Source: Streptomyces sp. ATexAB-D23 (GTDB lineage: Bacteria; Actinomycetota; Actinomycetes; Streptomycetales; Streptomycetaceae). From it: a DNA stretch of 36,892 nt. Where the stretch lies: assembly GCF_000373645.1 (NCBI RefSeq), contig NZ_KB892032.1, forward strand, positions 1 to 36,892, written 5' to 3'. A program made the position numbers and the translations under genes. The notes beneath the pieces were generated by a model. It was not told where the DNA came from, did not search any database, and saw nothing but the letters and a program-made list of their open reading frames with translations. Shown in pieces: positions 22,442 to 29,597 of this stretch (position 1 is the stretch's first letter; each line of letters opens with the position of its first letter).

Positions 22442-23317
22442 TCACAGGTTGCGGTCGAAGAATTCCAGGCTGTGGCGTACGGGCTCATGCAGGTCCGCGC
22501 CGTCGAAGCAGTGACCGGCCCCCGGGACGACGATCAGTTCGGCGGTGGCGCCGGCCTCGGTGAGTGCGGCGGCCAGCCGGCGGCTCTGGTCGCATGGGAC
22601 GAGGGGGTCCGCGTCGCCGTGAACGAGCAGCGTGGGCGGCGCCTTTCGCGAGACGTGGGCCGGCGCCCCGGCCAGCCGGACGGCGTCCTCCTGCTGCGCG
22701 GCGGGCCCGAGGAGCATTCCCTCCGGCGAGTCGGGGGTGCGGTCGAAGGCCGCCAGGTCGCTGGGTGCGTACCAGGCCACGACCGCCTGCACCTGTGATT
22801 CGGGCCCGGTTTCCCGCCGGTCCAGCCCGAGTACGGTGGCGAGGTGTCCGCCTGCGGATTCGCCCCAGGCCCCGAACCTGTCGGGGTCGAGTCCGGTTTC
22901 CGGGGCGAGTCCGCGCAGTACGGCGACTGCTGCGCGGACGTCGTCGCGCTGCGCGGGGTAGTGTGCCTCGCCGCTGAAGCGGTACTGGATGGTTGCCATG
23001 GCGTATCCGGCGGCCAGTGCGGCTTTGACGGGGTCGGCAGAACCCAGCCAGGACTCGCTGACCCGGGGCGATCCGCGCCGCCAGGCTCCGCCGTGGATCC
23101 AGATGAGCAACGGCACGGTCGCGGAAGCGGTCGCGGGCACGGTCAGGTCGAGCGTCAGCGGCCGGTAGCCGTCGATCTCGGCGTAGACGACGTCCCGGTA
23201 CTCCACGCGGTCGGAGGTGCGGGAGTAGGGCGGTGGCAGCGTGCCGACGCGTGAGTTCCGCACGAGGTCCTCCTCCGTCGGTTCGCCGGCTCCCCGGCCC
23301 GAGCGGGTCCCGGTCAT
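22442..23317 (-). CDS. Alpha/beta hydrolase / esterase (BD-FAE/Hsl-like)
   Basis: This 291-residue protein is a lipase/esterase-type alpha/beta hydrolase: oxyanion motif LLIWIHGGAWRRGSP (about residue 80), nucleophile elbow RFGAWGESAGGHLATVLG, acid motif LLVHGDADPLVPCDQS and histidine motif VVPGAGHCFDGADLHEP. ATG 23317 overlaps the stop of the upstream permease as ATGA, so it is translationally coupled and belongs to the biosynthetic operon. No signal peptide is evident. It could release an acyl product from the carrier protein or cleave an exported ester, in the way siderophore esterases open their ligands; which of these is not decided by the sequence. The open frame upstream of 23317 is a shadow of the permease. 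Confidence 0.88.
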   Translation of the reverse strand: MTGTRSGRGAGEPTEEDLVRNSRVGTLPPPYSRTSDRVEYRDVVYAEIDGYRPLTLDLTVPATASATVPLLIWIHGGAWRRGSPRVSESWLGSADPVKAALAAGYAMATIQYRFSGEAHYPAQRDDVRAAVAVLRGLAPETGLDPDRFGAWGESAGGHLATVLGLDRRETGPESQVQAVVAWYAPSDLAAFDRTPDSPEGMLLGPAAQQEDAVRLAGAPAHVSRKAPPTLLVHGDADPLVPCDQSRRLAAALTEAGATAELIVVPGAGHCFDGADLHEPVRHSLEFFDRNL

Positions 23318-24126
23318 GACATCAGCCGCCGTTCGAGTCTCGGCAGGGCGACGAAGAGGGCCGCCGCTCCGAGTGCCAGCAGGTATCCGGCGGACAGGAG
23401 CAGCCCCGGGTGGAGGTCGCCCAGCGCCGGACCCCGCAGGAGTTCGATGCCGTGGTAGAGCGGGAGGCACTTCACGACGACCTGGACCGGTTCCGGATAG
23501 ACGGTGACCGGGTAGAACGTGGTGGCGAAAAGGAACATGGGGAGCATCACGAGCTGGATCAGCTGGAAGTCCTGCATGGTCCGCAGCCAGGTGGTGGCGG
23601 CCAGCCCGATCGCGGCGAAGCAGAACCCGATGAGCACGGCCCCGGGGAGCGCCAGGAGAATCCAGGGCGACTCCACGTAACCCAGCACCGACACGATGGC
23701 CAGGAAGCCCGTGGCGGCGGCGACGCCACGCAGGAGGGCCCAGCCGATCTCCCCGAAGGCGATGTCGGCGACGCTGAGCGGCGTCGTCACCATGGACTCG
23801 TAGATCCGGTCGTCCTTGAGCTTGAAGAACATCCCGAACGTGGTCTCGTTCATCGCCGCGTTCATGGCGCAGGTGGCGAGCAGAGCGGGCGCCACGAAGG
23901 AGGCGTACCCCAGGTGGGGGTCCGTGACGCCCGGTACGCGGCCGATCAGATGGCCGACGCCCACGCCGATGGACATGAGGTAGAGCAGGGGTTCGAGCAT
24001 CTCGGCGGCGAACACGGCCCAGGTATGCCGGTGGATCATGAGATTGCGTTCGACGACGAGATGGGCACGGACCGGCGCCACGCCGCGTCCGGCCCGTCCT
24101 TTCGCCGCGGTGGTCGTTGTCGTCAT
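23314..24126 (-). CDS. ABC-2 type transporter permease
   Basis: This 270-residue membrane protein is an ABC-2 (DrrB/NodJ-like) permease. About six hydrophobic segments are visible, including EPLLYLMSIGVGVGHLIG, GYASFVAPALLATCAMNAAM and ILLALPGAVLIGFCFAAIGL. The family signature is near QDFQLIQLVMLPMFLFATTF with FYPVTVYPEPVQ and LPLYHGIELLRG. It pairs with the second permease (24150-24923) and the ATPase (24935-25885) to form a heterodimeric exporter. The ATG at 24126 has AGGAAGG upstream; the frame upstream of it is a shadow. Export of the cluster's aryl product is inferred from operon position. Confidence 0.9.
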   Translation of the reverse strand: MTTTTTAAKGRAGRGVAPVRAHLVVERNLMIHRHTWAVFAAEMLEPLLYLMSIGVGVGHLIGRVPGVTDPHLGYASFVAPALLATCAMNAAMNETTFGMFFKLKDDRIYESMVTTPLSVADIAFGEIGWALLRGVAAATGFLAIVSVLGYVESPWILLALPGAVLIGFCFAAIGLAATTWLRTMQDFQLIQLVMLPMFLFATTFYPVTVYPEPVQVVVKCLPLYHGIELLRGPALGDLHPGLLLSAGYLLALGAAALFVALPRLERRLMS

Positions 24127-24149
24127 GTGCGTCAACCTTCCTGAGACCG

Positions 24150-24923
24150 TCAGCCGTGCAGATTCCGGCGGTAGGTGTGCCCGCCCCACAGCACTCCCGC
24201 GAGGGCGAGCGCCACCAGGTACGCGCAGTGCACCGCCGTGTCCGCCGTCCCGGCCCGGTCCAGGCTGATGGCCCGGCACAGCTCGACCCCGTGCCACAGC
24301 GGCGCGGCCTCGATGACGACGCGCAGGAACCGCGGCAGTTGGTCCACGGCGAAGAACGTGCCGGAGAACATGTAGAGCGGCAGCAGCACGAAGCGGAACA
24401 GCGACATCTGCGCCTTCGGGCTGTCGAGGGTGGCGGACCAGGCGGCGATCGGCGCCGCGAAGGCCACGCCGGTCAGCAGCGCCGCCGGGACGAGCGCCAA
24501 CAGCTGGGGGCCGCGCAGGTCGTCGAAGAGCGCGAGCACGGCGACGAACGCGCAGACCGTGAGCAGGATGCGCACGGTGATGAAGAGCAGATGGCCCCGG
24601 AAGACGTCGCCGGGTCCGAGCGGGCCCGCCGTCGCCGCTCGGTAGCTGCCGCTGGGGCGGCCCGCGGTGAGCACGGACCGGGTCGAGTCGATGAACGCCG
24701 TCTGCATGGTGGTGGCCGCGAGCAGCCCGGGGGCGAAGAAGGCCAGGTACGGGACCCCGCCCAGCTGCTCCTGCCCGGCGTCGCCGACGAGCCGGCCGAG
24801 GCCCGCGCCCACCGCGAGCAGGAAAAGGAGGGGGTTGGCGAAGCTGATGACGGCCGAGCCCCGCCAGGTGCGCCGGTAGTGGATCATCCAGAAGGAGAAT
24901 TCGCGGAGCGCGAGCGAAGACAT
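24150..24923 (-). CDS. ABC-2 type transporter permease
   Basis: This 257-residue permease has the same fold as its neighbour: VISFANPLLFLLAVGAGLGR, YLAFFAPGLLAATTMQTAFI, RILLTVCAFVAVLALFDDLR and LFRFVLLPLYMFSGTFFAVD, then LPRFLRVVIEAAPLWHGVEL. The last motif (PLWHGVEL) is typical of NodJ/DrrB-type proteins. It is 11 bases behind the ATPase and 23 bases ahead of the other permease, in one operon. Two different permeases imply a heterodimeric channel. The start at 24923 was chosen on similarity to family length; the frame is open upstream only as a shadow of the ATPase gene. Confidence 0.9.
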   Translation of the reverse strand: MSSLALREFSFWMIHYRRTWRGSAVISFANPLLFLLAVGAGLGRLVGDAGQEQLGGVPYLAFFAPGLLAATTMQTAFIDSTRSVLTAGRPSGSYRAATAGPLGPGDVFRGHLLFITVRILLTVCAFVAVLALFDDLRGPQLLALVPAALLTGVAFAAPIAAWSATLDSPKAQMSLFRFVLLPLYMFSGTFFAVDQLPRFLRVVIEAAPLWHGVELCRAISLDRAGTADTAVHCAYLVALALAGVLWGGHTYRRNLHG

Positions 24924-24934
24924 GCGGGACTTCC

Positions 24935-25885
24935 TCAGTCGATGAGCGTACGGCCGGTGAGTGTGAGGAAGACGTCCTCCAGCGTGGCCCGGCGGGTGAG
25001 CAGGGTGAGCGGCTCGACGCCCCGCGTGCGCACGGACGCCAGACACGCCTCCGCGTCGGCCGTGTAGAGCAGCAGCCGGTCGGGCAGGACCTCCACCCGG
25101 TCGGCGGTTCCTTCGAGCTTCGCCGCCATGAGCTCGTGGTCGTCCGGCGGGTATCTGAGCTCCAGGACCTCGCGGGTCGCGTGCTGTTCGATCAGGGTCC
25201 GGGGCGAGCCCTCGGCGACGATGCGCCCCCGGTCCATGACGACGAGCCGGTCGCAGAGCTGTTCGGCCTCGTCCATGTAGTGCGTGGTGAGGATGAGCGT
25301 CACGCCCTGCTGCTTCAGGCGGAACAGCCGTTCCCACAGCACGTGCCGGGCCTGCGGGTCCAGGCCGGTGGTGGGTTCGTCCAGGAGCAGCAGTTCGGGG
25401 TCGTTGACCAGGGCGCGCGCGATGGTCAGCCGCCGCCGCATGCCGCCGGAGAGGGCGGCGACCTTGGCGTCCGCCTTGTCCTGGAGCTGGGCGAAGTCGA
25501 GGAGTTCGGCGGCCTTCAGCCGGGCGTCCCGCTTCCCGAGGCCGAAGTAGCGCCCGTAGATCAGGAGGTTCTCCAGAACCGTCAGTTCCAGGTCCAGGGT
25601 GTCCGCCTGGGGGATGACCCCGATGCGGGAGCGGATGCGGGTGCCGTCGCGGACCGGGTCCATGTCCAGGACGCGCAGGGTGCCGCTGGTGGGCCGGGAG
25701 ACGCAGGAGATCATGCGCATGGTGGTCGATTTGCCGGCCCCGTTGGGGCCCAGGAAACCGAAGGCCTCGCCGCGGCGCAGGGAGAAGTCGATGCCGTCCA
25801 CGGCGGTCGCGCCGGACGCCCCGTTTCCGTGGGTTTTCGTCAGGCGTTCGGCGTGGACGAGGACGTCCTGTGGTCCGGAGTTCAT
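24935..25885 (-). CDS. ABC transporter ATP-binding protein (DrrA/NodI-like)
   Basis: This 316-residue ATPase has Walker A GFLGPNGAGKSTTMRMI (about residue 43), a Q-loop at VIPQADTLDLELTVLENLLI, signature ALSGGMRRRLTIARALV, Walker B LLLLDEPTTGLDPQ and the H-loop TLILTTHYMDEAEQL. The 80-residue C-terminal extension (RYPPDDHELMAAKLEG to RRATLEDVFLTLTGR) is that of drug/polysaccharide exporters of the DrrA/NodI type. It drives the two permeases downstream. It starts 13 bases after the hydroxylase stop, so the exporter is cotranscribed with precursor synthesis. Confidence 0.93.
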   Translation of the reverse strand: MNSGPQDVLVHAERLTKTHGNGASGATAVDGIDFSLRRGEAFGFLGPNGAGKSTTMRMISCVSRPTSGTLRVLDMDPVRDGTRIRSRIGVIPQADTLDLELTVLENLLIYGRYFGLGKRDARLKAAELLDFAQLQDKADAKVAALSGGMRRRLTIARALVNDPELLLLDEPTTGLDPQARHVLWERLFRLKQQGVTLILTTHYMDEAEQLCDRLVVMDRGRIVAEGSPRTLIEQHATREVLELRYPPDDHELMAAKLEGTADRVEVLPDRLLLYTADAEACLASVRTRGVEPLTLLTRRATLEDVFLTLTGRTLID

Positions 25886-25898
25886 GGGTGCGGGCTCC

Positions 25899-27074
25899 TC
25901 AGCCGATCGGCAGACCGGTGTAGTTGTCGGCGAGTTCGGCGGCCGCGGGGCCGCCGGCGGCCAGTCGCTCCAGCTGGGTGAGCTGCAGCCGGTCCTCGAA
26001 GGGGGGCTGGCCGGGCGCGCGGTGGAAGGTGGTCGTCATGAACCAGGAGAAGTGCTCGGCCTGCCACACCCGCCGCAGGCAGGTGTCCGAGTAGGCGTCG
26101 ATGAGCTCGGTCGATCCGTCGTCGGCCCAGGCGGTGAGCGCCCGTGCGAGCACGACCACGTCGGCGACGGCGAGGTTGAGGCCCTTGGCGCCGGTGGGCG
26201 GCACGATGTGGGCGGCGTCGCCGGCGAGGAACAGCCGCCCGTGCCGCAGCGGTTCGGTGACGAAGCTCTGCATGGGGATCACGGACTTGGCGGTGATCGG
26301 ACCGCGGTCGAGCTTCCAGTCCCCGTCCACCGCGAACCGGAAGCTCAGTTCGTCCCAGATCCGTTCGTCGTCCCAGTCGCCCGGGTCGGTGCCGTTGGGC
26401 ACCTGGAGGTAGAGGCGGCTGACCGTGGAGGACCGCATGCTGTGGAGGGCGAAGCCGTTCGGGGAGTGGGCGTACAGCAGGTCGTCGCACGAGGGAGCCA
26501 CGTCGGCGAGAATGCCGAGCCAGGAGTAGGGGTAGCGCCTGCTGAACGTACGGGAGAGCGCGTCCGGCACCGTACGGCGGCTGATTCCGTGGAAGCCGTC
26601 GCACCCGACGACGAAGTCGCAGTGCAGCGCGCGCCGCGTGCCCCCGTGGGTGAAGTGGATGACGGGGCGGTCGCCCTCCGCGCCCTCCACCCGGTCGGCC
26701 CGTGCCTCGAAGAGCACGGGGACGCCATCGGCGAGGTTGAGCGCGACGAGCTCCTGGACCACCTTGGTCTGGGGGTGGATCACCACCTGCCGGCCGTTCG
26801 CGAGGGCGGCGAAGTCGATCCGGTGCGACCGGCGGGCGAAGCGGATCTCGATGCCGTCGTGGAACATGCCCTCGCGGTCCAGGCGCTGGTGCGCCCCGGC
26901 CGCCCGCAGCGCGTCGATGGTGGTCTGCTCCAGCGTCCCGGCCCGCTGGCGCTGCTCCACGTAGGTGCGGTCGCGGCTCTCCAGCAGGACGCAGTCGATG
27001 CCCGCGCGGTGCAGCATCCGGGCGAGCAGGAGCCCGGCCGGTCCGCCGCCGATGATTCCCACGGTGGTGCGCAT
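25899..27074 (-). CDS. pobA: 4-Hydroxybenzoate 3-monooxygenase
   Basis: This 391-residue group A flavoprotein matches PobA along its length. The FAD dinucleotide fold is VGIIGGGPAGLLLARMLHRA (residues 5-24). The family-specific ESRDRTYVEQRQRAGTLEQ follows. The NADPH/FAD motif is FVVGCDGFHGISRR, and the second FAD motif is RLFLAGDAAHIVPPTGAKG with LNLAVADV. It hydroxylates 4-hydroxybenzoate to protocatechuate (3,4-dihydroxybenzoate) with NADPH and O2. The start codon overlaps the stop of the chorismate-lyase-like gene by one base (TGATG), so the two steps are translationally coupled. In most bacteria pobA serves catabolism; here no pca genes are near and the operon is biosynthetic. Confidence 0.93.
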   Translation of the reverse strand: MRTTVGIIGGGPAGLLLARMLHRAGIDCVLLESRDRTYVEQRQRAGTLEQTTIDALRAAGAHQRLDREGMFHDGIEIRFARRSHRIDFAALANGRQVVIHPQTKVVQELVALNLADGVPVLFEARADRVEGAEGDRPVIHFTHGGTRRALHCDFVVGCDGFHGISRRTVPDALSRTFSRRYPYSWLGILADVAPSCDDLLYAHSPNGFALHSMRSSTVSRLYLQVPNGTDPGDWDDERIWDELSFRFAVDGDWKLDRGPITAKSVIPMQSFVTEPLRHGRLFLAGDAAHIVPPTGAKGLNLAVADVVVLARALTAWADDGSTELIDAYSDTCLRRVWQAEHFSWFMTTTFHRAPGQPPFEDRLQLTQLERLAAGGPAAAELADNYTGLPIG

Positions 27075-27688
27075 CAGTTCGCCTTTCCGGGCACGGGCCG
27101 GCCGGTGCCGGGCGTGTCGCTCACGGGTACGAGGCCGGGGTTGAAGCGCTCGCGGACATAGATCCGGGACTCGTCCGCGCAGCGGATGACGTACTCCTTG
27201 AACGCGCACAGGGGGGCGTTCACCGCGTCGTCCCAGTGGGTCAGGCCATGGGCCAGGAGGGAGCGGTGCTGCTGGGGGAAGTGCAGGGCCCGCAGCCGCA
27301 AACCGAGCGGTGTCCGGTCGTCGGCGTCCGGCAGGTGCGGCCCGTCGGCGGCCGGGTGCGCCACCAGGTTGCGGCTGACGACCCGGCCGTCCGGTGCACG
27401 CAGCTCCGACAGGCGGCGGACGGCACGGCCGCCGTCGGGCAGTCCGAGGACCTCGCGTACGCCGGAGGGGAGCGCGTCGGCGTCCACCGCTTCCTGGGAG
27501 AGGACGTGCACGGTCATCGTGAGGCCGAGCAGGGACTCCAGGAGCAGGGTGGTCGAGCCGTCGCTGGCCAGCAGCAGCCGGGTCTCGGGCGGCAGGAGGG
27601 GTGAGTGGGGGGAGCGGCGGGGCCGGGGGAGTGCCGCCGGGGCTGGGGTCACGGGCAGGCGTGAGCGCGGATACGGGCTGGATGACAC
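27074..27688 (-). CDS. Chorismate lyase-like protein (4-hydroxybenzoate synthase)
   Basis: This 204-residue protein resembles the UbiC/DUF98 chorismate-lyase family. The motifs LLLASDGSTTLLLESLLGL (about residue 38), ALPSGVREVLGLPDGGRAV and RRLSELRAPDGRVVSRNLVA follow the family pattern of strands around the product pocket. It would release 4-hydroxybenzoate and pyruvate from chorismate. This gives the substrate of the adjacent PobA enzyme. The C-terminal part (HRSLLAHGLTHWDDAVN ... ) is longer than in E. coli UbiC. The GTG start at 27688 is preceded by GGGGGAA. Its promoter or attenuator lies in the 70 bases behind the ligase gene, where a strong hairpin occurs. Confidence 0.78.
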   Translation of the reverse strand: MSSSPYPRSRLPVTPAPAALPRPRRSPHSPLLPPETRLLLASDGSTTLLLESLLGLTMTVHVLSQEAVDADALPSGVREVLGLPDGGRAVRRLSELRAPDGRVVSRNLVAHPAADGPHLPDADDRTPLGLRLRALHFPQQHRSLLAHGLTHWDDAVNAPLCAFKEYVIRCADESRIYVRERFNPGLVPVSDTPGTGRPVPGKAN

Positions 27689-27716
27689 GAAGTTCCCCCG
27701 TGGGTTGGTGTGGTCC

Positions 27717-27740
27717 GGGGCCGGGTCTCCTCCCGGCCCC
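27717..27740 (-). terminator. Hairpin between the ligase and chorismate-lyase genes
   Basis: GGGGCCGGG, loop TCTCCT, CCCGGCCCC: a perfect 9-base-pair stem, in the only gap longer than 25 bases within the operon. It could attenuate transcription so that the carrier protein and ligase are made in excess over downstream genes. Confidence 0.5.
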
Positions 27741-27758
27741 GTGCTGGCCTCGGCCGCC

Positions 27759-29162
27759 TCAGGCGGGGTTGCGGACCACCTTTCCGGTGGCGGACCGGGG
27801 CAGTTCGCTCAGCAGGTCGATGCGGCGGGGCAGTTGGTGTGCGGAGAGCCGGTCCTGGCACCAGGCGAGCAGGTCCGCCTCGGCGACCGAGGCGCGGGTG
27901 ACGACCCGGGCGACCGGCACCTGGCCGCGGATCGGGTCCGGCTCACCCAGCACCTGGGCTTCGGCCACGGCCGGGTGCGCTTCGAGCGCGCTCTCGACCT
28001 CGCCGGGGCTGACCTTCTTCCCGGCCACGTTGATGACGTTGCCGACGCGGCCCTGCAGGCGCAGCCGGCCGGTATCGTCAGCGAGCGCGAGATCCCCGGT
28101 CCGGTACCAGCCGTCCTCGTCCACCCGGAGCGGCAGCAGCCCGTGCGGGCCGAGATAGCCGGCGGCGAGGGAATCGGTGCGCAGCAGCAGTTCGCGGCTG
28201 TCGCCGACCGCGACGGCCGGGTCGAGGCGTGCCTCGATGCCGGGCAGCGGCCTGCCGACGTCACCGGCGGTGAAGTCCTCGCCGACCCGGGCCAGCGAGA
28301 TGGCCCCGGTCTCGGAGGAGCCGTAGCCGTTCTCCAGCGTGAAGCCGTAGCGGCGGGTGAGGGCGCGGCCCACCTCGGCGGGGAGCGGCGCGCCCGAGGA
28401 CACGACGCGTCGCAGGGTGGCGAAGCCCGGGTCGGCGTCGTTGCCCGTGGCGAGCAGCTGGAGCTGGAAGGGCAGGCCGATGAGGTGGGCGGCACGGTGC
28501 CTGTGCACGGCGCGGGCCAGCTGGGAGGGAACGGAGCGGGAGGGGCAGTGGCGTGCCGTCGCGCCTCGGACGAGCGGCGCGATCAGGCCGTAGGTGAAGC
28601 CGTACGAGTGGAACGCGAGGGTGCTCGCGACGACGGTGGCGCCGGGTTCGTAGCCCAGGTGGTCGGCGATTCGCAGGCAGTCGACCAGGACCCGTTCCAC
28701 CGGCCTGACGACGCCGGCCGGCAGCCCGGTGGAGCCGGAGGTGAGGAAGGTGTGCGACCTCTCGGGTACGCCGGTCAGCTCGCGGTGGTCTCCGGCGCGA
28801 CCGGTCCACAGCGGCGGGCAGTCCGCCCCCGGCCACCGGGTGAATCCGTCGGCGTTGCGGTAGGACGTCACGTCGTGGACGACGAGGCCGGTGTGCTCCA
28901 CCGGTGAGTTCGGGTCGGCGTGCAGGACAGGCAGGCCGGCAAGGTCGGCGGCGAGGGTTACGACGGCCCGAGCCGTGACGTCCGCGATCCGGGCGACGAC
29001 CAGGGTGTCCGGGGTGCGGTGCGTGTCGAGGTGGCGGGCGAAGCCTTCGGCCGCAGTCAGCAGCTGGCGGAAGGTGATCTCGCCGCGGCTGCCGATGATC
29101 GCTGGGGTGTCGGGGCCGCCGCCGCCCGACCGCACCGCCTCGAAGAGTCCCGTGCCGTTCAA
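27759..29162 (-). CDS. Aryl-AMP ligase (adenylation enzyme) loading the free carrier protein
   Basis: This 467-residue ANL-superfamily enzyme has the core motifs of adenylating enzymes: TFLTSGSTGLPAGVVRP (phosphate loop), VASTLAFHSYGFTYGLIAPL, LENGYGSSETGAISLARVG (A5), GWYRTGDLALADDTGRLRL (A7), GRVGNVINVAGKKVSPGEVE (A8) and RSATGKVVR with the final lysine (A10). It resembles benzoate-activating enzymes. Substrate is likely protocatechuate or 4-hydroxybenzoate from the genes downstream. A TTG start overlaps the carrier protein stop as TTGA, so the pair is translationally coupled; the frame upstream of it is a shadow. It is short for the family but no motif is missing. Confidence 0.88.
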   Translation of the reverse strand: MNGTGLFEAVRSGGGGPDTPAIIGSRGEITFRQLLTAAEGFARHLDTHRTPDTLVVARIADVTARAVVTLAADLAGLPVLHADPNSPVEHTGLVVHDVTSYRNADGFTRWPGADCPPLWTGRAGDHRELTGVPERSHTFLTSGSTGLPAGVVRPVERVLVDCLRIADHLGYEPGATVVASTLAFHSYGFTYGLIAPLVRGATARHCPSRSVPSQLARAVHRHRAAHLIGLPFQLQLLATGNDADPGFATLRRVVSSGAPLPAEVGRALTRRYGFTLENGYGSSETGAISLARVGEDFTAGDVGRPLPGIEARLDPAVAVGDSRELLLRTDSLAAGYLGPHGLLPLRVDEDGWYRTGDLALADDTGRLRLQGRVGNVINVAGKKVSPGEVESALEAHPAVAEAQVLGEPDPIRGQVPVARVVTRASVAEADLLAWCQDRLSAHQLPRRIDLLSELPRSATGKVVRNPA

Positions 29163-29425
29163 TGTCCGGCCTCCGTTCCGTGGCCGAGCACGAAGTCGAC
29201 GATCTTCCCGACCGAGCTGAAGTCCTCGGAGCGGAGCTCGTCGTCCGGGACCTCGGCCCCGAACTCGCCCTCCAGCCATGTCAGGACCTCCAGGAAGGAC
29301 AGCGAGTCGAAGGCCGCGAAACCCCGCAGGTCCTCGCTCTCGCCCAGGGGTGTGTCCGCGGGTTCGCCGATGATCTTGAGCATGCGTTCGGACACCACAT
29401 CGACTAATGCCTGACGCTCCGTCAT
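29159..29425 (-). CDS. Free-standing acyl/peptidyl carrier protein
   Basis: This 88-residue helical protein has the phosphopantetheine site in FAAFDSLSFLEVLTWLEGEF, with serine near residue 42, followed by the acidic recognition helix and FSSVGKIVDFVLGH. ATG 29425 is selected because AGGAG is 7 bases upstream; the ATG at 29431 is too close to it. It is the first gene of the minus-strand operon and is coupled to the aryl-AMP ligase. It should carry the arylated thioester to the divergently encoded condensation enzyme. No phosphopantetheinyl transferase gene is in the window. Confidence 0.9.
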   Translation of the reverse strand: MTERQALVDVVSERMLKIIGEPADTPLGESEDLRGFAAFDSLSFLEVLTWLEGEFGAEVPDDELRSEDFSSVGKIVDFVLGHGTEAGH

Positions 29426-29597
29426 ATGCATTCTCCTGAAGGGTAGTTGGACCAAACAAGGCCCTCGCATCCGGCAGTGGCCGAACCTAACCCCTCGATC
29501 GAGCGAACGCAAGCACTTGCATTACATCGCAAAAGACAAGCAAGTCACCGCAGATTCAGCTATGTTGACCGAAAATTCGGCGGAACGGAGAGCTTGA
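29426..29597. promoter_or_regulatory. Divergent promoter region of the aryl cluster
   Basis: This 172-base region between the carrier protein and the condensation enzyme is clearly richer in A and T than its surroundings. It holds GCAAG-CA-CTTGC at 29509-29520, a wider ACTTGC/GCAAGT inverted pair (29515-29520, 29540-29545) and CCGAA-AA-TTCGG at 29569-29580. These may be operators for divergent promoters. No dedicated regulator gene lies in the cluster. Confidence 0.55.
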
